A DNA stretch of 64,000 nt, taken from assembly GCA_951812655.1 (NCBI GenBank), contig OX638319.1:1608662-1672661 (forward strand). The letters run 5' to 3'. A program made the position numbers and the translations under genes. A model generated the notes under the pieces. The model did no database searches. It saw only the letters and a list, made by a program, of their open reading frames with translations, and had not been told where the DNA came from. Positions 50,983-59,301 of the stretch are shown one piece after another (position 1 is the stretch's first letter; each line of letters starts with the position of its first letter). This DNA is from an uncultured Candidatus Nitrosopumilus sp. Lineage in GTDB: Archaea > Thermoproteota > Nitrososphaeria > Nitrososphaerales > Nitrosopumilaceae.

Positions 50983-53082
50983 TTAATCTCGATCTTTGGA
51001 TTTTTGAAACTTCTTTAAATCTACTTTCGTTGAGACATTTTGATATTGTCTAATTCGTTCTGCAATTAGCCTGTATAGTGATCTGAATTGATCTTTAGTT
51101 TTGTCCGATAAGAAACTGGTCTCTTCAAGCGTGATTTTCTCACAAATGTATCTTGTAATCTCCTCATTGTCAAATTCTCCCCAGTCATCATCTCTGTGAT
51201 CTTGCCAAATCTTCTTTAATTTCTCCAAGTTTCCGCTGCCTTCTTTTGAAGATACATCTTGGGGTGAAAGGTTGGAAAATCCCTCATGTCTTAATTTTAT
51301 TTCATAAGTTTGATTTACTGGATACAAATAGTCCTCTAGTCCGATATAATCCTCAATAGATTCAAGCTTTTTCCCTTCCCTTTCAAAGAAAATTGTTTGA
51401 ATTGATGAGAATTCATTTGAAGCGAGCTGGGCTGAAATTTGTTTTGATTCTTCAGAATTATCCAATAAAACAAATGTTCTATAGCCATGATTTCTGTAAA
51501 AAATGGCTAAAGGTAAAACTGAATTTTTACTGTATGCTGCTATGACATTAAGAGGATTCATGGAAATATTGGGATCTTGTAGGAATTTATCAAACGCATT
51601 GAGGTACATGGCATCTGACATGGTTTCTACGATGATGATTGGTCTTGAGTTTGTTCCTATTTCTCTGTCTACGATCGATTCAACTTGTCCTCTGCATAGT
51701 CCATACAAAATGGGGGTGAGTGTTTTGTCATCTGCATTCCAATAGTCGTAAAAAATTCTACTGAGGTGTTTTCTTTTGTCTAGTTCTACTACCAGTAAAT
51801 TTCCTGGAGTGTAATCAAATATCATGAATGGTGAGTGTGTGGCGTACAAAACTTGATTTGATCCAGCTAAATTTTTCAACAGATCTGAAATTCCCATTTG
51901 TTGTGTGGGGTGAAGATTTCTAGCGGGTTCGTCCAAAAGTAATATGGCTTCTTTGAGTTCTGCTCTCTGTGTCTCAGCGGCAAAATTTACGATAAATGAA
52001 AATGTCCATTTGAAACCCTCTGCTCTTCTGTTTAGTAGTCCTGTATTGGTTATTGTTCCATCTTTGTGAACGTCTGAAATCACGACGCTCATGATATTTC
52101 CTGGATTGTACCTTAGGTCAACATGAATAGGATCTCCTTTCCATGCTGGATTTAGCTTTCTAGTTAATCTGTTACTTGCCGCATTAAGAAGTTTGATACA
52201 TTTTGAAGGACTTTCTTTCACTTCGTCTAGTTCTTTAATGTCTAACTCTGCCAAATAAAACAAATTTCTTACTGTTTCAGCTTTATCAAACTCTTCTACA
52301 AATTCAATGGAGTCTCTTCTTTCTCCTTTCTCCTCTCTGAGATACTCATTAAGATTGATGTTGCCATAGATTTTTTTATAATCTGAAAAGTAAACGAATC
52401 TGGGATGTAATTGAGTAAAAATAAAATTCTGTAATGCCGTTTTTTCACTCTCACCGCTTAATAGATTTGAAAACTGATTTTCAGGTTTCCTGTAGATCTT
52501 TTCCCATTCTTCTACTACTTTAGGCTCTTGAATTGCTACCAGGTGGAATTGATTACTGAATTCAGCCATCATGCTGTCAAACGCTTCTTTGTTCCTTGGG
52601 ACTTTGCCTTCGAAGATTTTTGTATCTATCTGTATTCGAAGATGGTTAGGAATTGTGTCTAAGAATTCCAAAATCTGTTTTGAAAAATTTTCCCACGAAC
52701 CAATTTCATTATTGTCATCCTCGCTGATTTTGATGTTGTCGAATTCGTATTGTACCCTTGAATCTCTATTCGTTCTGATCAATTTGATTTTTGTAATCTC
52801 TGGTAGTTTTGGAAATTTTTCTTTAATCAAACTGATTTCATGTTCATTTAGATCAAAATCTCCCTCTGCTAATCTCATTTCTTCTTTTAGTTCCTCATTC
52901 ATTTCGTCACAAAGATCTAACTCTGAAACTCTTTCATCTCTGTTTAACAGGGTTAGTGCTTGAAGAATTGTAGTTTTTCCGCTTTCGTTTCTTCCTACAA
53001 AAGCTGCCAAATCGCCCACCGTGATTTCTCCAGAATCATGAATGCAACGATATGCCCTCACTCTGAATTTTCTAAGTCGCAT
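50983..53082 (-). CDS. OLD-family ATPase with Toprim domain
   Basis: A 699-residue protein. SMC-like ATPase parts: Walker A VGRNESGKTTILQALTLLN (residues 29-47), signature LLNRRAEGFKW-like, Walker B AILLLDEPARNLHPTQQMGI and switch His VLYATHSPFMIFD. A Toprim-like part follows: PIIIVETMSDAMYLNAF (Glu) and TFVLLDNSEES (Asp, but the usual second Asp is Ser or Glu). OLD-family nucleases cut DNA and act in phage defence or repair. No partner helicase (GajB, UvrD type) is adjacent, so it is an orphan. Confidence 0.85.
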   Translation of the reverse strand: MRLRKFRVRAYRCIHDSGEITVGDLAAFVGRNESGKTTILQALTLLNRDERVSELDLCDEMNEELKEEMRLAEGDFDLNEHEISLIKEKFPKLPEITKIKLIRTNRDSRVQYEFDNIKISEDDNNEIGSWENFSKQILEFLDTIPNHLRIQIDTKIFEGKVPRNKEAFDSMMAEFSNQFHLVAIQEPKVVEEWEKIYRKPENQFSNLLSGESEKTALQNFIFTQLHPRFVYFSDYKKIYGNINLNEYLREEKGERRDSIEFVEEFDKAETVRNLFYLAELDIKELDEVKESPSKCIKLLNAASNRLTRKLNPAWKGDPIHVDLRYNPGNIMSVVISDVHKDGTITNTGLLNRRAEGFKWTFSFIVNFAAETQRAELKEAILLLDEPARNLHPTQQMGISDLLKNLAGSNQVLYATHSPFMIFDYTPGNLLVVELDKRKHLSRIFYDYWNADDKTLTPILYGLCRGQVESIVDREIGTNSRPIIIVETMSDAMYLNAFDKFLQDPNISMNPLNVIAAYSKNSVLPLAIFYRNHGYRTFVLLDNSEESKQISAQLASNEFSSIQTIFFEREGKKLESIEDYIGLEDYLYPVNQTYEIKLRHEGFSNLSPQDVSSKEGSGNLEKLKKIWQDHRDDDWGEFDNEEITRYICEKITLEETSFLSDKTKDQFRSLYRLIAERIRQYQNVSTKVDLKKFQKSKDRD

Positions 53083-53186
53083 CTAGCGATATTTAGTCGG
53101 CTACGATTTAACTCATTCGTCAAATTGTTCTTGATCTTTAAATTCTTGCTAAATAGATATAGGGGAATTATTGTTCTAACTATGAA

Positions 53187-53651
53187 ATGGTTAGTAATAG
53201 AGTTATCATTACGTTTGTGTTACCTGTGGTCTTTTCGGTGATATTCGGTTCATTGGTTTTAAATGACATTCTCCAGAAACCTGACCGAGAATTAAACATG
53301 TGGCCTATGTCCTCTTCTGACGGGGGCTCTTCCCATGGGTCTTTAATAGAGATCACTGGTCTGTCAAAACAATATTCCATCTCACAACCCGTTGAAATAC
53401 AAGTTATTGTGGACGATGATGCTTTTAATTGTGGAGATCTTTACATTACGATTTATTCCTCTGGTAAGAGTAGTGTAATTACTCAAGGCGGATTTTTTGA
53501 ACAATGCTCTGAAAATGACCGCTTAATTCTTCCTGTAGGGGATGAATTTTCTAAAGTTGTCAGTAGCCCTGGTTCATATGAAATAGTAGCAGAAATAATC
53601 TCAAAAGAGCTGAAAAACATTTCTACGAAGGAAACATTTACTGTTAAATAG
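53187..53651 (+). CDS. Secreted beta-sandwich protein, function unknown
   Basis: A 154-residue protein with an N-terminal anchor or signal (VIITFVLPVVFSVIFGSLVL) and an Ig-like part (LIEITGLSKQYSISQPVEIQ, VVSSPGSYEIVAEIIS). Two Cys (FNCGDLY and FEQCSEN) could form the usual core bond. It resembles a single unit of the Ig-like surface proteins. Not a named family. Confidence 0.65.
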   Translation: MVSNRVIITFVLPVVFSVIFGSLVLNDILQKPDRELNMWPMSSSDGGSSHGSLIEITGLSKQYSISQPVEIQVIVDDDAFNCGDLYITIYSSGKSSVITQGGFFEQCSENDRLILPVGDEFSKVVSSPGSYEIVAEIISKELKNISTKETFTVK

Positions 53652-53706
53652 GAATGAAATGTTGAATTAAGGATAAGAAATTGATTTTAAAAGAAATGGT
53701 GATTTG

Positions 53707-54534
53707 ATGGTAAAGAAAAAAGATTCTCTAATACAGGATGCGGAGAAAATTAAGGCAGAGCTAGATCTCCTAAAAAAGAAAAAACAGATTTTAGATTCAC
53801 CTGCAAAGAAGGCAAAGCCTGCAAAGAAGGCAGATGCAAAGCCTGCAAAGAAGGCAAAGCCTGCAAAGAAGGCAGATGCAAAGCCTGCAAAGAAGGCAAA
53901 GCCTGCAAAGAAGGCAGATGCAAAGCCTGCAAAGAAGGCAGATGCAAAGCCTGCAAAGAAGGCAGATGCAAAGCCTGCAAAGAAGGCAGATGCAAAGCCT
54001 GCAAAGAAGGCAAAGCCTGCAAAGAAGGCAGATGCAAAGTCTGCAAAAGTGAAAAAATTAACAAAAAAAGAATTAGAAGAAGCGAAACGAGAAGCTGAAA
54101 AAACATTAGAGGAGGAACTTGAAGAGCAGTTATCTGATGAGGAAATAGAAAATTTTCAAATTGAAAAAGTCGATATGGAAAGATTGACGAATAAAGTTTG
54201 TGATATCTTAGCCGAAAGAGAATCTGATGGAATGTTCCAAGGTGAATTGTGGAAAAAACTCAAACTTACAAATCAAATCGGTTCGCGTTTGGCATTAAAG
54301 CTTGAAAGAATGGGAACTATCACAAGAGAAAAACTACTTGAGAACAATCGTTGGACTTACAAGTTAATTTTGAAGAAAACTCCTATCAGCACTCAATCAA
54401 TTGAAAATGCTCCGTGCCTAATCTGCACTGTAGAACAAAAATGCTCTCTTGATGGGGAGATTAGTCCTAAAAACTGTCAAATGATTGAGGATTGGGTCAT
54501 TTCTAATCTTAAAAAACCCGGTAAGTCTAAATGA
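53707..54534 (+). CDS. Transcription factor TFE-beta (Rpc34-like) with histone-H1-like repeat tail
   Basis: A 275-residue protein. Residues 160-225 form a winged helix (MERLTNKVCDILAERESDGM, FQGELWKKLKL, GSRLALKLERMGTITREKLL, NRWTYKL) and 237-257 hold CLIC-x5-C-x10-C, the iron-sulfur cluster type of archaeal TFE-beta and RNA polymerase III Rpc34/Rpc39. TFE-beta helps open promoter DNA. Residues 32-111 are repeats of PAKKAK and PAKKADAK, extending the N-terminus like histone H1 tails. ATG at 53707 (TTG 53704). Overlaps rlmE by ATGA. Confidence 0.85.
   Translation: MVKKKDSLIQDAEKIKAELDLLKKKKQILDSPAKKAKPAKKADAKPAKKAKPAKKADAKPAKKAKPAKKADAKPAKKADAKPAKKADAKPAKKADAKPAKKAKPAKKADAKSAKVKKLTKKELEEAKREAEKTLEEELEEQLSDEEIENFQIEKVDMERLTNKVCDILAERESDGMFQGELWKKLKLTNQIGSRLALKLERMGTITREKLLENNRWTYKLILKKTPISTQSIENAPCLICTVEQKCSLDGEISPKNCQMIEDWVISNLKKPGKSK
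53800..54039 (+). repeat. 18/24-base tandem repeats inside TFE-beta
   Basis: Units CCTGCAAAGAAGGCAAAG (18 bases) and the same with GCAGATGCAAAG in place of the last part (24 bases) alternate about eleven times. They encode PAKKAK and PAKKADAK. Confidence 0.88.
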
Positions 54535-55124
54535 AATTAATCGAAGCACGAAAAGATCATTATCGTAAATTAGCACATGAACAAGGTTTTAGGAGCAGAG
54601 CTGCATTCAAATTAAAAGAACTAAATCAATCGTATCGTCTTATTGGACCTGGGTTTAGTGTGTTGGATCTTGGATGTGCTCCAGGGGGTTGGACACAGAT
54701 GGCGGTAAAATTAGTTGGGAATCAAGGAAAAGTGATGGGTGTTGATCTATCTTACGTAGAAGAGATTTCTGGTGCTCACATAATTCGTGAAAATATTGAA
54801 GACGAAAATGTTGTTGATGAGGTAATGACTTATTTTGGTCATAAGGTGAATGCAGTAATTTGCGATCTTTCTCCTCAGGTGAGTGGCAATTGGTCTGTTG
54901 ATCATGCTAAACAGATTTCTTTGAATTATGACTGTACGAAAATCATGGATAAAGTTCTGGCACATAAGGGAAATGCTGTTTTCAAGGTTTTTGATGGAGA
55001 ATATTCGAAGGAGTTTAAAGACTATGTGAAGAAAAAATTTGCTAGGATAAATCTCACAAAACCTCAAGCTAGCAGAAAGCAGAGTAGTGAATTATACTGT
55101 GTTTGTTTAGGTTTCATTGGATAG
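54531..55124 (+). CDS. rlmE: 23S rRNA (uridine-2'-O-)-methyltransferase RlmE/FtsJ
   Basis: A 197-residue SAM enzyme. Motifs: KLAHEQGFRSRAAFKLKEL (catalytic Lys), VLDLGCAPGGWTQMA (SAM), AVICDLSPQVSG (catalytic Asp), KGNAVFKVFDGEY (Lys) and SRKQSSELYCVC (Glu), a K-D-K-E set. It methylates the ribose of a U in the large-subunit A loop. Translationally coupled to TFE-beta; 11-base overlap with convergent trm1. Confidence 0.95.
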   Translation: MKLIEARKDHYRKLAHEQGFRSRAAFKLKELNQSYRLIGPGFSVLDLGCAPGGWTQMAVKLVGNQGKVMGVDLSYVEEISGAHIIRENIEDENVVDEVMTYFGHKVNAVICDLSPQVSGNWSVDHAKQISLNYDCTKIMDKVLAHKGNAVFKVFDGEYSKEFKDYVKKKFARINLTKPQASRKQSSELYCVCLGFIG

Positions 55125-56283
55125 TTTGAAAAATTTTAATTATTTCTTCCACGTTGGCGTTAGTTCTAAATCCTGTTGGGTTGAATGCTGTAACGCTAGC
55201 TAGAAAACCATTTTTTTCTAAATTTAATATCGCATTTTCTAATTTTGGGGGGGATGATTTCATTTTTGATGCGATTTCGTCTAATGTAAAATACGTGGCC
55301 TGCATTTCTGACTCTTTGATACACTTGACGAGAGTTTTTTCACATGTCTTATCTACTGTTAAATTGGAAGTTTCTAGCAACATGTTCTGAACAAATGCCT
55401 TGTCAAAAATTTTTCCAATCCACAAAGGTCCTGCAATACTGATTTTTGACTTACATAGTTCACATTCCTGTTCTTGTTCAAGTCCTATTTTTCTGTGGCC
55501 GCAATTTTTGCAATGCAAAATATACCCTGTGTTTTCTTGCTGATCTGGTCTGTTCAGAACTTTGACATATGTTCTATAGTAGTGCATTTCACTTTCTACA
55601 AACATTGGAATGATTTCTACTCCCAATCTTGCAGATACTGTTCTGAGACAGCCTAGGATTAATCTAATTGCAATCTCATTTCCATATTCTGTTTTTACCG
55701 GAACTCCGCCATACTTTCTCTTACACGCTCCTTGAAAGAGGCCATTGAGAACTTGAAGATCCGTTGCGGCTGTGGATAATATCCCGCCGTGCATGGTTGC
55801 TCTTATGCCGCAGTCAAAAAATGAGGCAGGGGAGCCAAACGGATCTATGTCCACAATTGAGCCTCGCTCATCGTTTTTTGCATGTCTGCTCAGAAATCTG
55901 CATGCCTCTTCTTCCTGGAATTCAATGTTTTTTAATCCGTTTAGACCTGCTGAATATTCTGCCATTTTGAGTGCAGATGGATTTAGATCATTGATGATCA
56001 TTTTTTCTATTCGTAACTCGTTAGCAACTCGTAATCCTCTGGCACCAATTCCCGCTAGTCCCTCTAGGAAGATTTTTGGTCCCTGGAATTTTTTTAGAAA
56101 TGTTGCATATGCAATTATTGAGAAATCTCTATTCAATTTTGCTTTTGGATTGAAGAATGCTGGTTTTTTTGGAGGGACTTTGTCACTGATTGATTTTCGT
56201 GGAACCAAAATTTTTGTATTCCCTTCAACAATTTCCTGAAACACTTCATTTGAAAATTCCAATTCTTTTTCAATTTTTTCCAA
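55114..56283 (-). CDS. trm1: tRNA (guanine26-N2)-dimethyltransferase
   Basis: A 389-residue Trm1. SAM-binding and catalytic parts: FFNPKAKLNRDFSI, FLEGLAGIGARGLRVANE, SIVDIDPFGSPASFFDCGI (DPFGSP), GGILSTAATDLQVL, GCKRKYGGVPVKTEYGNEI-like, and the C-terminal zinc site CKNCG...CELC. Makes m2,2G26 in tRNA. The end is a small wing-type helix domain (FTLDEIASKMKSSPPKLENA). Confidence 0.95.
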   Translation of the reverse strand: MEKIEKELEFSNEVFQEIVEGNTKILVPRKSISDKVPPKKPAFFNPKAKLNRDFSIIAYATFLKKFQGPKIFLEGLAGIGARGLRVANELRIEKMIINDLNPSALKMAEYSAGLNGLKNIEFQEEEACRFLSRHAKNDERGSIVDIDPFGSPASFFDCGIRATMHGGILSTAATDLQVLNGLFQGACKRKYGGVPVKTEYGNEIAIRLILGCLRTVSARLGVEIIPMFVESEMHYYRTYVKVLNRPDQQENTGYILHCKNCGHRKIGLEQEQECELCKSKISIAGPLWIGKIFDKAFVQNMLLETSNLTVDKTCEKTLVKCIKESEMQATYFTLDEIASKMKSSPPKLENAILNLEKNGFLASVTAFNPTGFRTNANVEEIIKIFQTIQ

Positions 56284-56324
56284 GTGTATAACGGTTTAAT
56301 ACTTGTGTTTTGAGGAAAAAATTT

Positions 56325-56945
56325 GTGCAAATATGTGGTATCGATGATGCTGGTCGTGGTTCTATGTTGGGACCTCTGGTGATTGCTGGGATTTCATTGG
56401 ATAAAAAAAACATCCGTAAACTGTCTGCATTGGGTGTAAAGGATTCAAAAAAACTTTCTCCAAAATTGAGAGAATCCCTTTACAAAAAAATACTCGAGAT
56501 TGTTGATGATTATCATGTAGCAAAAATCTCTCCTAGGATTATTGACGCAAACGTTAAGAAACATTGTTTGAATGGTCTGGAAGCGAAATGCATGGCAAAA
56601 GTAGTAGCCAGATTAAACCCTGATGTATCGTATGTGGATTCGTGCGATGTTAATCCCTCTAGATTTGGAAGAAATATCTCTCGACTGTCTGGTAATCATA
56701 GGATTAAATCATATCATCATGCTGATAGCAGATTCGTAGCAGTTTCCGCAGCTTCCATTCTGGCTAAAGTTTCTAGGGATAGAGCAATTCTGAAATTAAG
56801 AAAAGATCATGATTTGGGAAGTGGATATCCTTCAGATTCTTCAACTGTGAAATTTGTTACAAAATACTATGAAAAAAATAATGAAATGCCTAATTTTGTG
56901 CGTAAAAGCTGGAAGCCTGTCCAAAAAATTTTGGGAAAAAGCTAA
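56325..56945 (+). CDS. rnhB: Ribonuclease HII
   Basis: A 206-residue type 2 RNase H. ICGIDDAGRGSMLGPLVIAG holds the first catalytic Asp and the GRG motif; others are YVDSCDVNPSRFGRNI (Asp), ADSRFVAVSAASILAKVSRD and LGSGYPSDSSTVKF. Most RNase HII have DEAGRG; here the second acidic residue is Asp (DDAGRG). Cuts RNA at RNA-DNA junctions. GTG at 56325 puts the start four residues before the first strand; TTG at 56310 is an alternative. Confidence 0.93.
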   Translation: MQICGIDDAGRGSMLGPLVIAGISLDKKNIRKLSALGVKDSKKLSPKLRESLYKKILEIVDDYHVAKISPRIIDANVKKHCLNGLEAKCMAKVVARLNPDVSYVDSCDVNPSRFGRNISRLSGNHRIKSYHHADSRFVAVSAASILAKVSRDRAILKLRKDHDLGSGYPSDSSTVKFVTKYYEKNNEMPNFVRKSWKPVQKILGKS

Positions 56946-57616
56946 TTTTTGAACTTTGATACCACCATTGCGTGATCCTTGTCATAAGGATGCAAATCGA
57001 TGGTTTGCAAAATTTCAAATCTTGATTTTAGTTTCTCTATTTCTTCAGACACAATTTTTCTTGGTGCCTTGGTTACGTCTATGCTTCTTGTTTTAATTAC
57101 CAGAAAAAAATAACCTCCTTTTTTGAGATACATTTCGCAGTTGTCAATCGCAATTTGTGTTTGGTCTGGCTGTGCTATGTCTACATACACGACATCAACC
57201 TTTCCAAACACTGAAAAATATTCCTTGGGTTTTCTGGCATCCTGAAGGATTGGAATTACGTTTGATCTATGAGATGCAACTCTGTCTAAAAAATCTCTTG
57301 CGACTCTACTTGCATGTTCTACTCCAAACACAATTCCGTTTGATCCTACAATGTCTGAGATATGGCTGACTGTGGTTCCTGTCGATGCCCCCAAATACAA
57401 TATCTGACTTTTGTTTTCAAAAGGAAAGCATTCAAGTTCATTCATAATTGCTGCGGCTAATTTACTTCTAAACGGATCCCATAAACGATATTCAATATTC
57501 TTCTTTATGATTAATTTTTCTTTGTAAACCTGGTTTCCGGGAACCCTGTTCTCTGTTGCTAGTCTTTCTTGTCCTTCAGATTTTATCCAAAAAAATACTT
57601 GATTATCTTCTTCCAA
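56942..57616 (-). CDS. flpA: Fibrillarin-like rRNA/tRNA 2'-O-methyltransferase
   Basis: A 224-residue fibrillarin. YRLWDPFRSKLAAAIM, SAM site ILYLGASTGTTVSHISDIVG, VFGVEHASRVARDF and VDVVYVDIAQPDQTQIAIDN, plus FFLVIKTRSIDVTKAP, are all typical. It is the catalytic part of C/D box sRNPs with Nop5 and L7Ae. It lacks a GAR tail, as in archaea. Its start overlaps the Nop5 end by 14 bases. Confidence 0.97.
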   Translation of the reverse strand: MEEDNQVFFWIKSEGQERLATENRVPGNQVYKEKLIIKKNIEYRLWDPFRSKLAAAIMNELECFPFENKSQILYLGASTGTTVSHISDIVGSNGIVFGVEHASRVARDFLDRVASHRSNVIPILQDARKPKEYFSVFGKVDVVYVDIAQPDQTQIAIDNCEMYLKKGGYFFLVIKTRSIDVTKAPRKIVSEEIEKLKSRFEILQTIDLHPYDKDHAMVVSKFKN

Positions 57617-59216
57617 ATTTCTTTCTCTTTTTATTTGAATTTTTTCCTTCTCTTCTCCTGTCTCCGCCTTCTCTTCTGGAACTGTCTCTGTCTCCGAAGC
57701 CGCCTTCTCTTCTCCTGTCTCCGCCTTCTCTTCTGGAACTGTCTCTGTCTCCGAAGCCGCCTTCTCTTCTCCTGTCTCCGCCTTCTCTTCTCCTGTCTCC
57801 GAAGCCGCCTTCTCTTCTCCTGTCTCCGAAGCCGCTTTCTCTTCTCCTGTCTCCGAAGCCGCCTTCTCTTCTCCTGTCTCCGAAGCCGCCTTCTCTTCTC
57901 CTGTCTCCGAAGCCGCCTTCTCTTCTCCTGTCTCCGAAGCCGCCTTCTCTTCTCCTGTCTCCGCCTTCTCTTCTCCTGTCTCCGAAGCCGCCTTCTCTTC
58001 TCCTGTCTCCGAAGCCGCCTTCTCTTCTCCTGTCTCCGCCTTCTCTTCTCCTGTCTCCGCCTTCTCTTCTAAAATTTTGAGGAGTTCTGATGTCTTTTTC
58101 AGTTGGATTTTCGTATTTTTTGCCTATTTCATCAACTCGTATGTTGAGCTTTTCAAGTAATGTGCTGTTTAGTCCTTCTCCATAAACATCAACTCTTGCG
58201 GCAATCACAGCTTTTGCCGCAACCGCTCGAGCAATTTTACCTCTCTGCCATCTTGGTGCTGCGTGAACCATTGTATGTTGAAACAATAATCCGTGCTTTG
58301 GAGGTTGAGAACCTGTTTTCAATGATCTAAACAATGCCTTTTCAGCTCCTAAAACCTGTATTGTGCTGGCAGGAAGCGATGCCATTTTTTTAAGACTACC
58401 AGCTCTTCCTAGAATTCTTGCACCCACCGCCGTTCCTAATATTGCAGAAACATTTGGTGCTATTTCTTGCATTTCTGACTCAACATGTTCTTCGAGCTGT
58501 TTGCGTAACTCGTGAAAATCTAAAACCTGCTTTGCAATTGATTGGACAATTAGTAAATTGATATCAGAGATATCTCCTCCTCTACTTTTTGATGAGATTA
58601 ATGATAACATTTCTACTTTTGATTCTGGAAATCCTGCATCTTCAAAAACCTGTTTGGTTAACGATTCACGTTTTCCAGCTATTACTATTTGCGCATAACC
58701 GTTAATGCTATCAATGATGTTGTCTAGTTCTGGAAAATGCAATCCGTACCATTCTCTTAATCTGGAACTTAGTCCATTTGCAATTTTATCGATTTCATCC
58801 AGTGAGTTGATTGCTTGAATTATGTGAAGATCTGGACTTTGTGAGACCTCTGTAACTTTGGAAGAAGACAACCCTAGGGCAAATTCTCTGAGTTTTCCAA
58901 GAGTATCCTGAAGATTTGATGCAAAACCTGAATCTACGATAATCTGTGGTTTCGTTGCTTGTATTTTGTCTAATTCATCTGAATCCATTATGTGACAATC
59001 AATTGAATATTTTTTTAGAATTACAAGTAATGACTCATCACTTACAGAAAATCCCCTTTGTGTTGAAGACAAATAATTGACTAGCTCGTTTAGTTTTGAT
59101 TCTTTATTCTTTATAGAAAGATATTCTTTGACAGGATTTGAAAAAGCAAAAGCTTTGTCAAGTTTTTCCTCATCGAAAACCGATATTCCCAATTCTGTTA
59201 AAATTACAGAAAACAT
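57603..59216 (-). CDS. Nop5/Nop56/58 C/D box sRNP protein with RG-rich repeat tail
   Basis: A 537-residue Nop protein. Residues 1-380 are the usual archaeal Nop5: fibrillarin-binding N-domain, coiled coil, and Nop domain with IAPNVSAILGTAVGARILGR and AEKALFRSLKTGSQPPKHGL, then HTMVHAAPRWQRGKIARAVA. Residues about 382-522 are repeats of EGGFGDRRR and EGGDRRR, then a basic end (KNSNKKRKKFGRR). Archaeal Nop5 usually ends in a short Lys-rich tail. The RGG-type part resembles the GAR domain of eukaryotic fibrillarin, placed here on its partner. Confidence 0.96.
   Translation of the reverse strand: MFSVILTELGISVFDEEKLDKAFAFSNPVKEYLSIKNKESKLNELVNYLSSTQRGFSVSDESLLVILKKYSIDCHIMDSDELDKIQATKPQIIVDSGFASNLQDTLGKLREFALGLSSSKVTEVSQSPDLHIIQAINSLDEIDKIANGLSSRLREWYGLHFPELDNIIDSINGYAQIVIAGKRESLTKQVFEDAGFPESKVEMLSLISSKSRGGDISDINLLIVQSIAKQVLDFHELRKQLEEHVESEMQEIAPNVSAILGTAVGARILGRAGSLKKMASLPASTIQVLGAEKALFRSLKTGSQPPKHGLLFQHTMVHAAPRWQRGKIARAVAAKAVIAARVDVYGEGLNSTLLEKLNIRVDEIGKKYENPTEKDIRTPQNFRREGGDRRREGGDRRREGGFGDRRREGGFGDRRREGGDRRREGGFGDRRREGGFGDRRREGGFGDRRREGGFGDRRRESGFGDRRREGGFGDRRREGGDRRREGGFGDRDSSRREGGDRRREGGFGDRDSSRREGGDRRREGKNSNKKRKKFGRR
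57651..58070 (-). repeat. 21/27-base tandem repeats inside nop5
   Basis: Units reading (plus strand) TTCTCTTCTCCTGTCTCCGCC and the same with GAAGCCGCC at the end alternate about seventeen times with a few variants (GGAACTGTCTCTGTC, encoding RDSSR-type units; one Ser variant). They encode GGDRRRE and GGFGDRRRE. Confidence 0.85.
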
Positions 59217-59301
59217 GAATAGTTGATTCTAAATCGCCTTTAAAAACGGTACCAGAATCAGGAATCAACTGTTATATTCAAAACTAAGCTCATTAATCAA
59301 A

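Noticed and set aside
53750..54106. Frames in both strands across the PAKKA repeats
   Set aside because: By-products of the repeated DNA; only the TFE-beta frame continues into a known domain.
57556..58080. Plus-strand Leu/Ser/Pro repeat proteins, and the possibility of a CRISPR array
   Set aside because: The repeats have no unique spacers and encode the Nop5 tail in frame on the other strand. No CRISPR and no cas genes are seen in the window.
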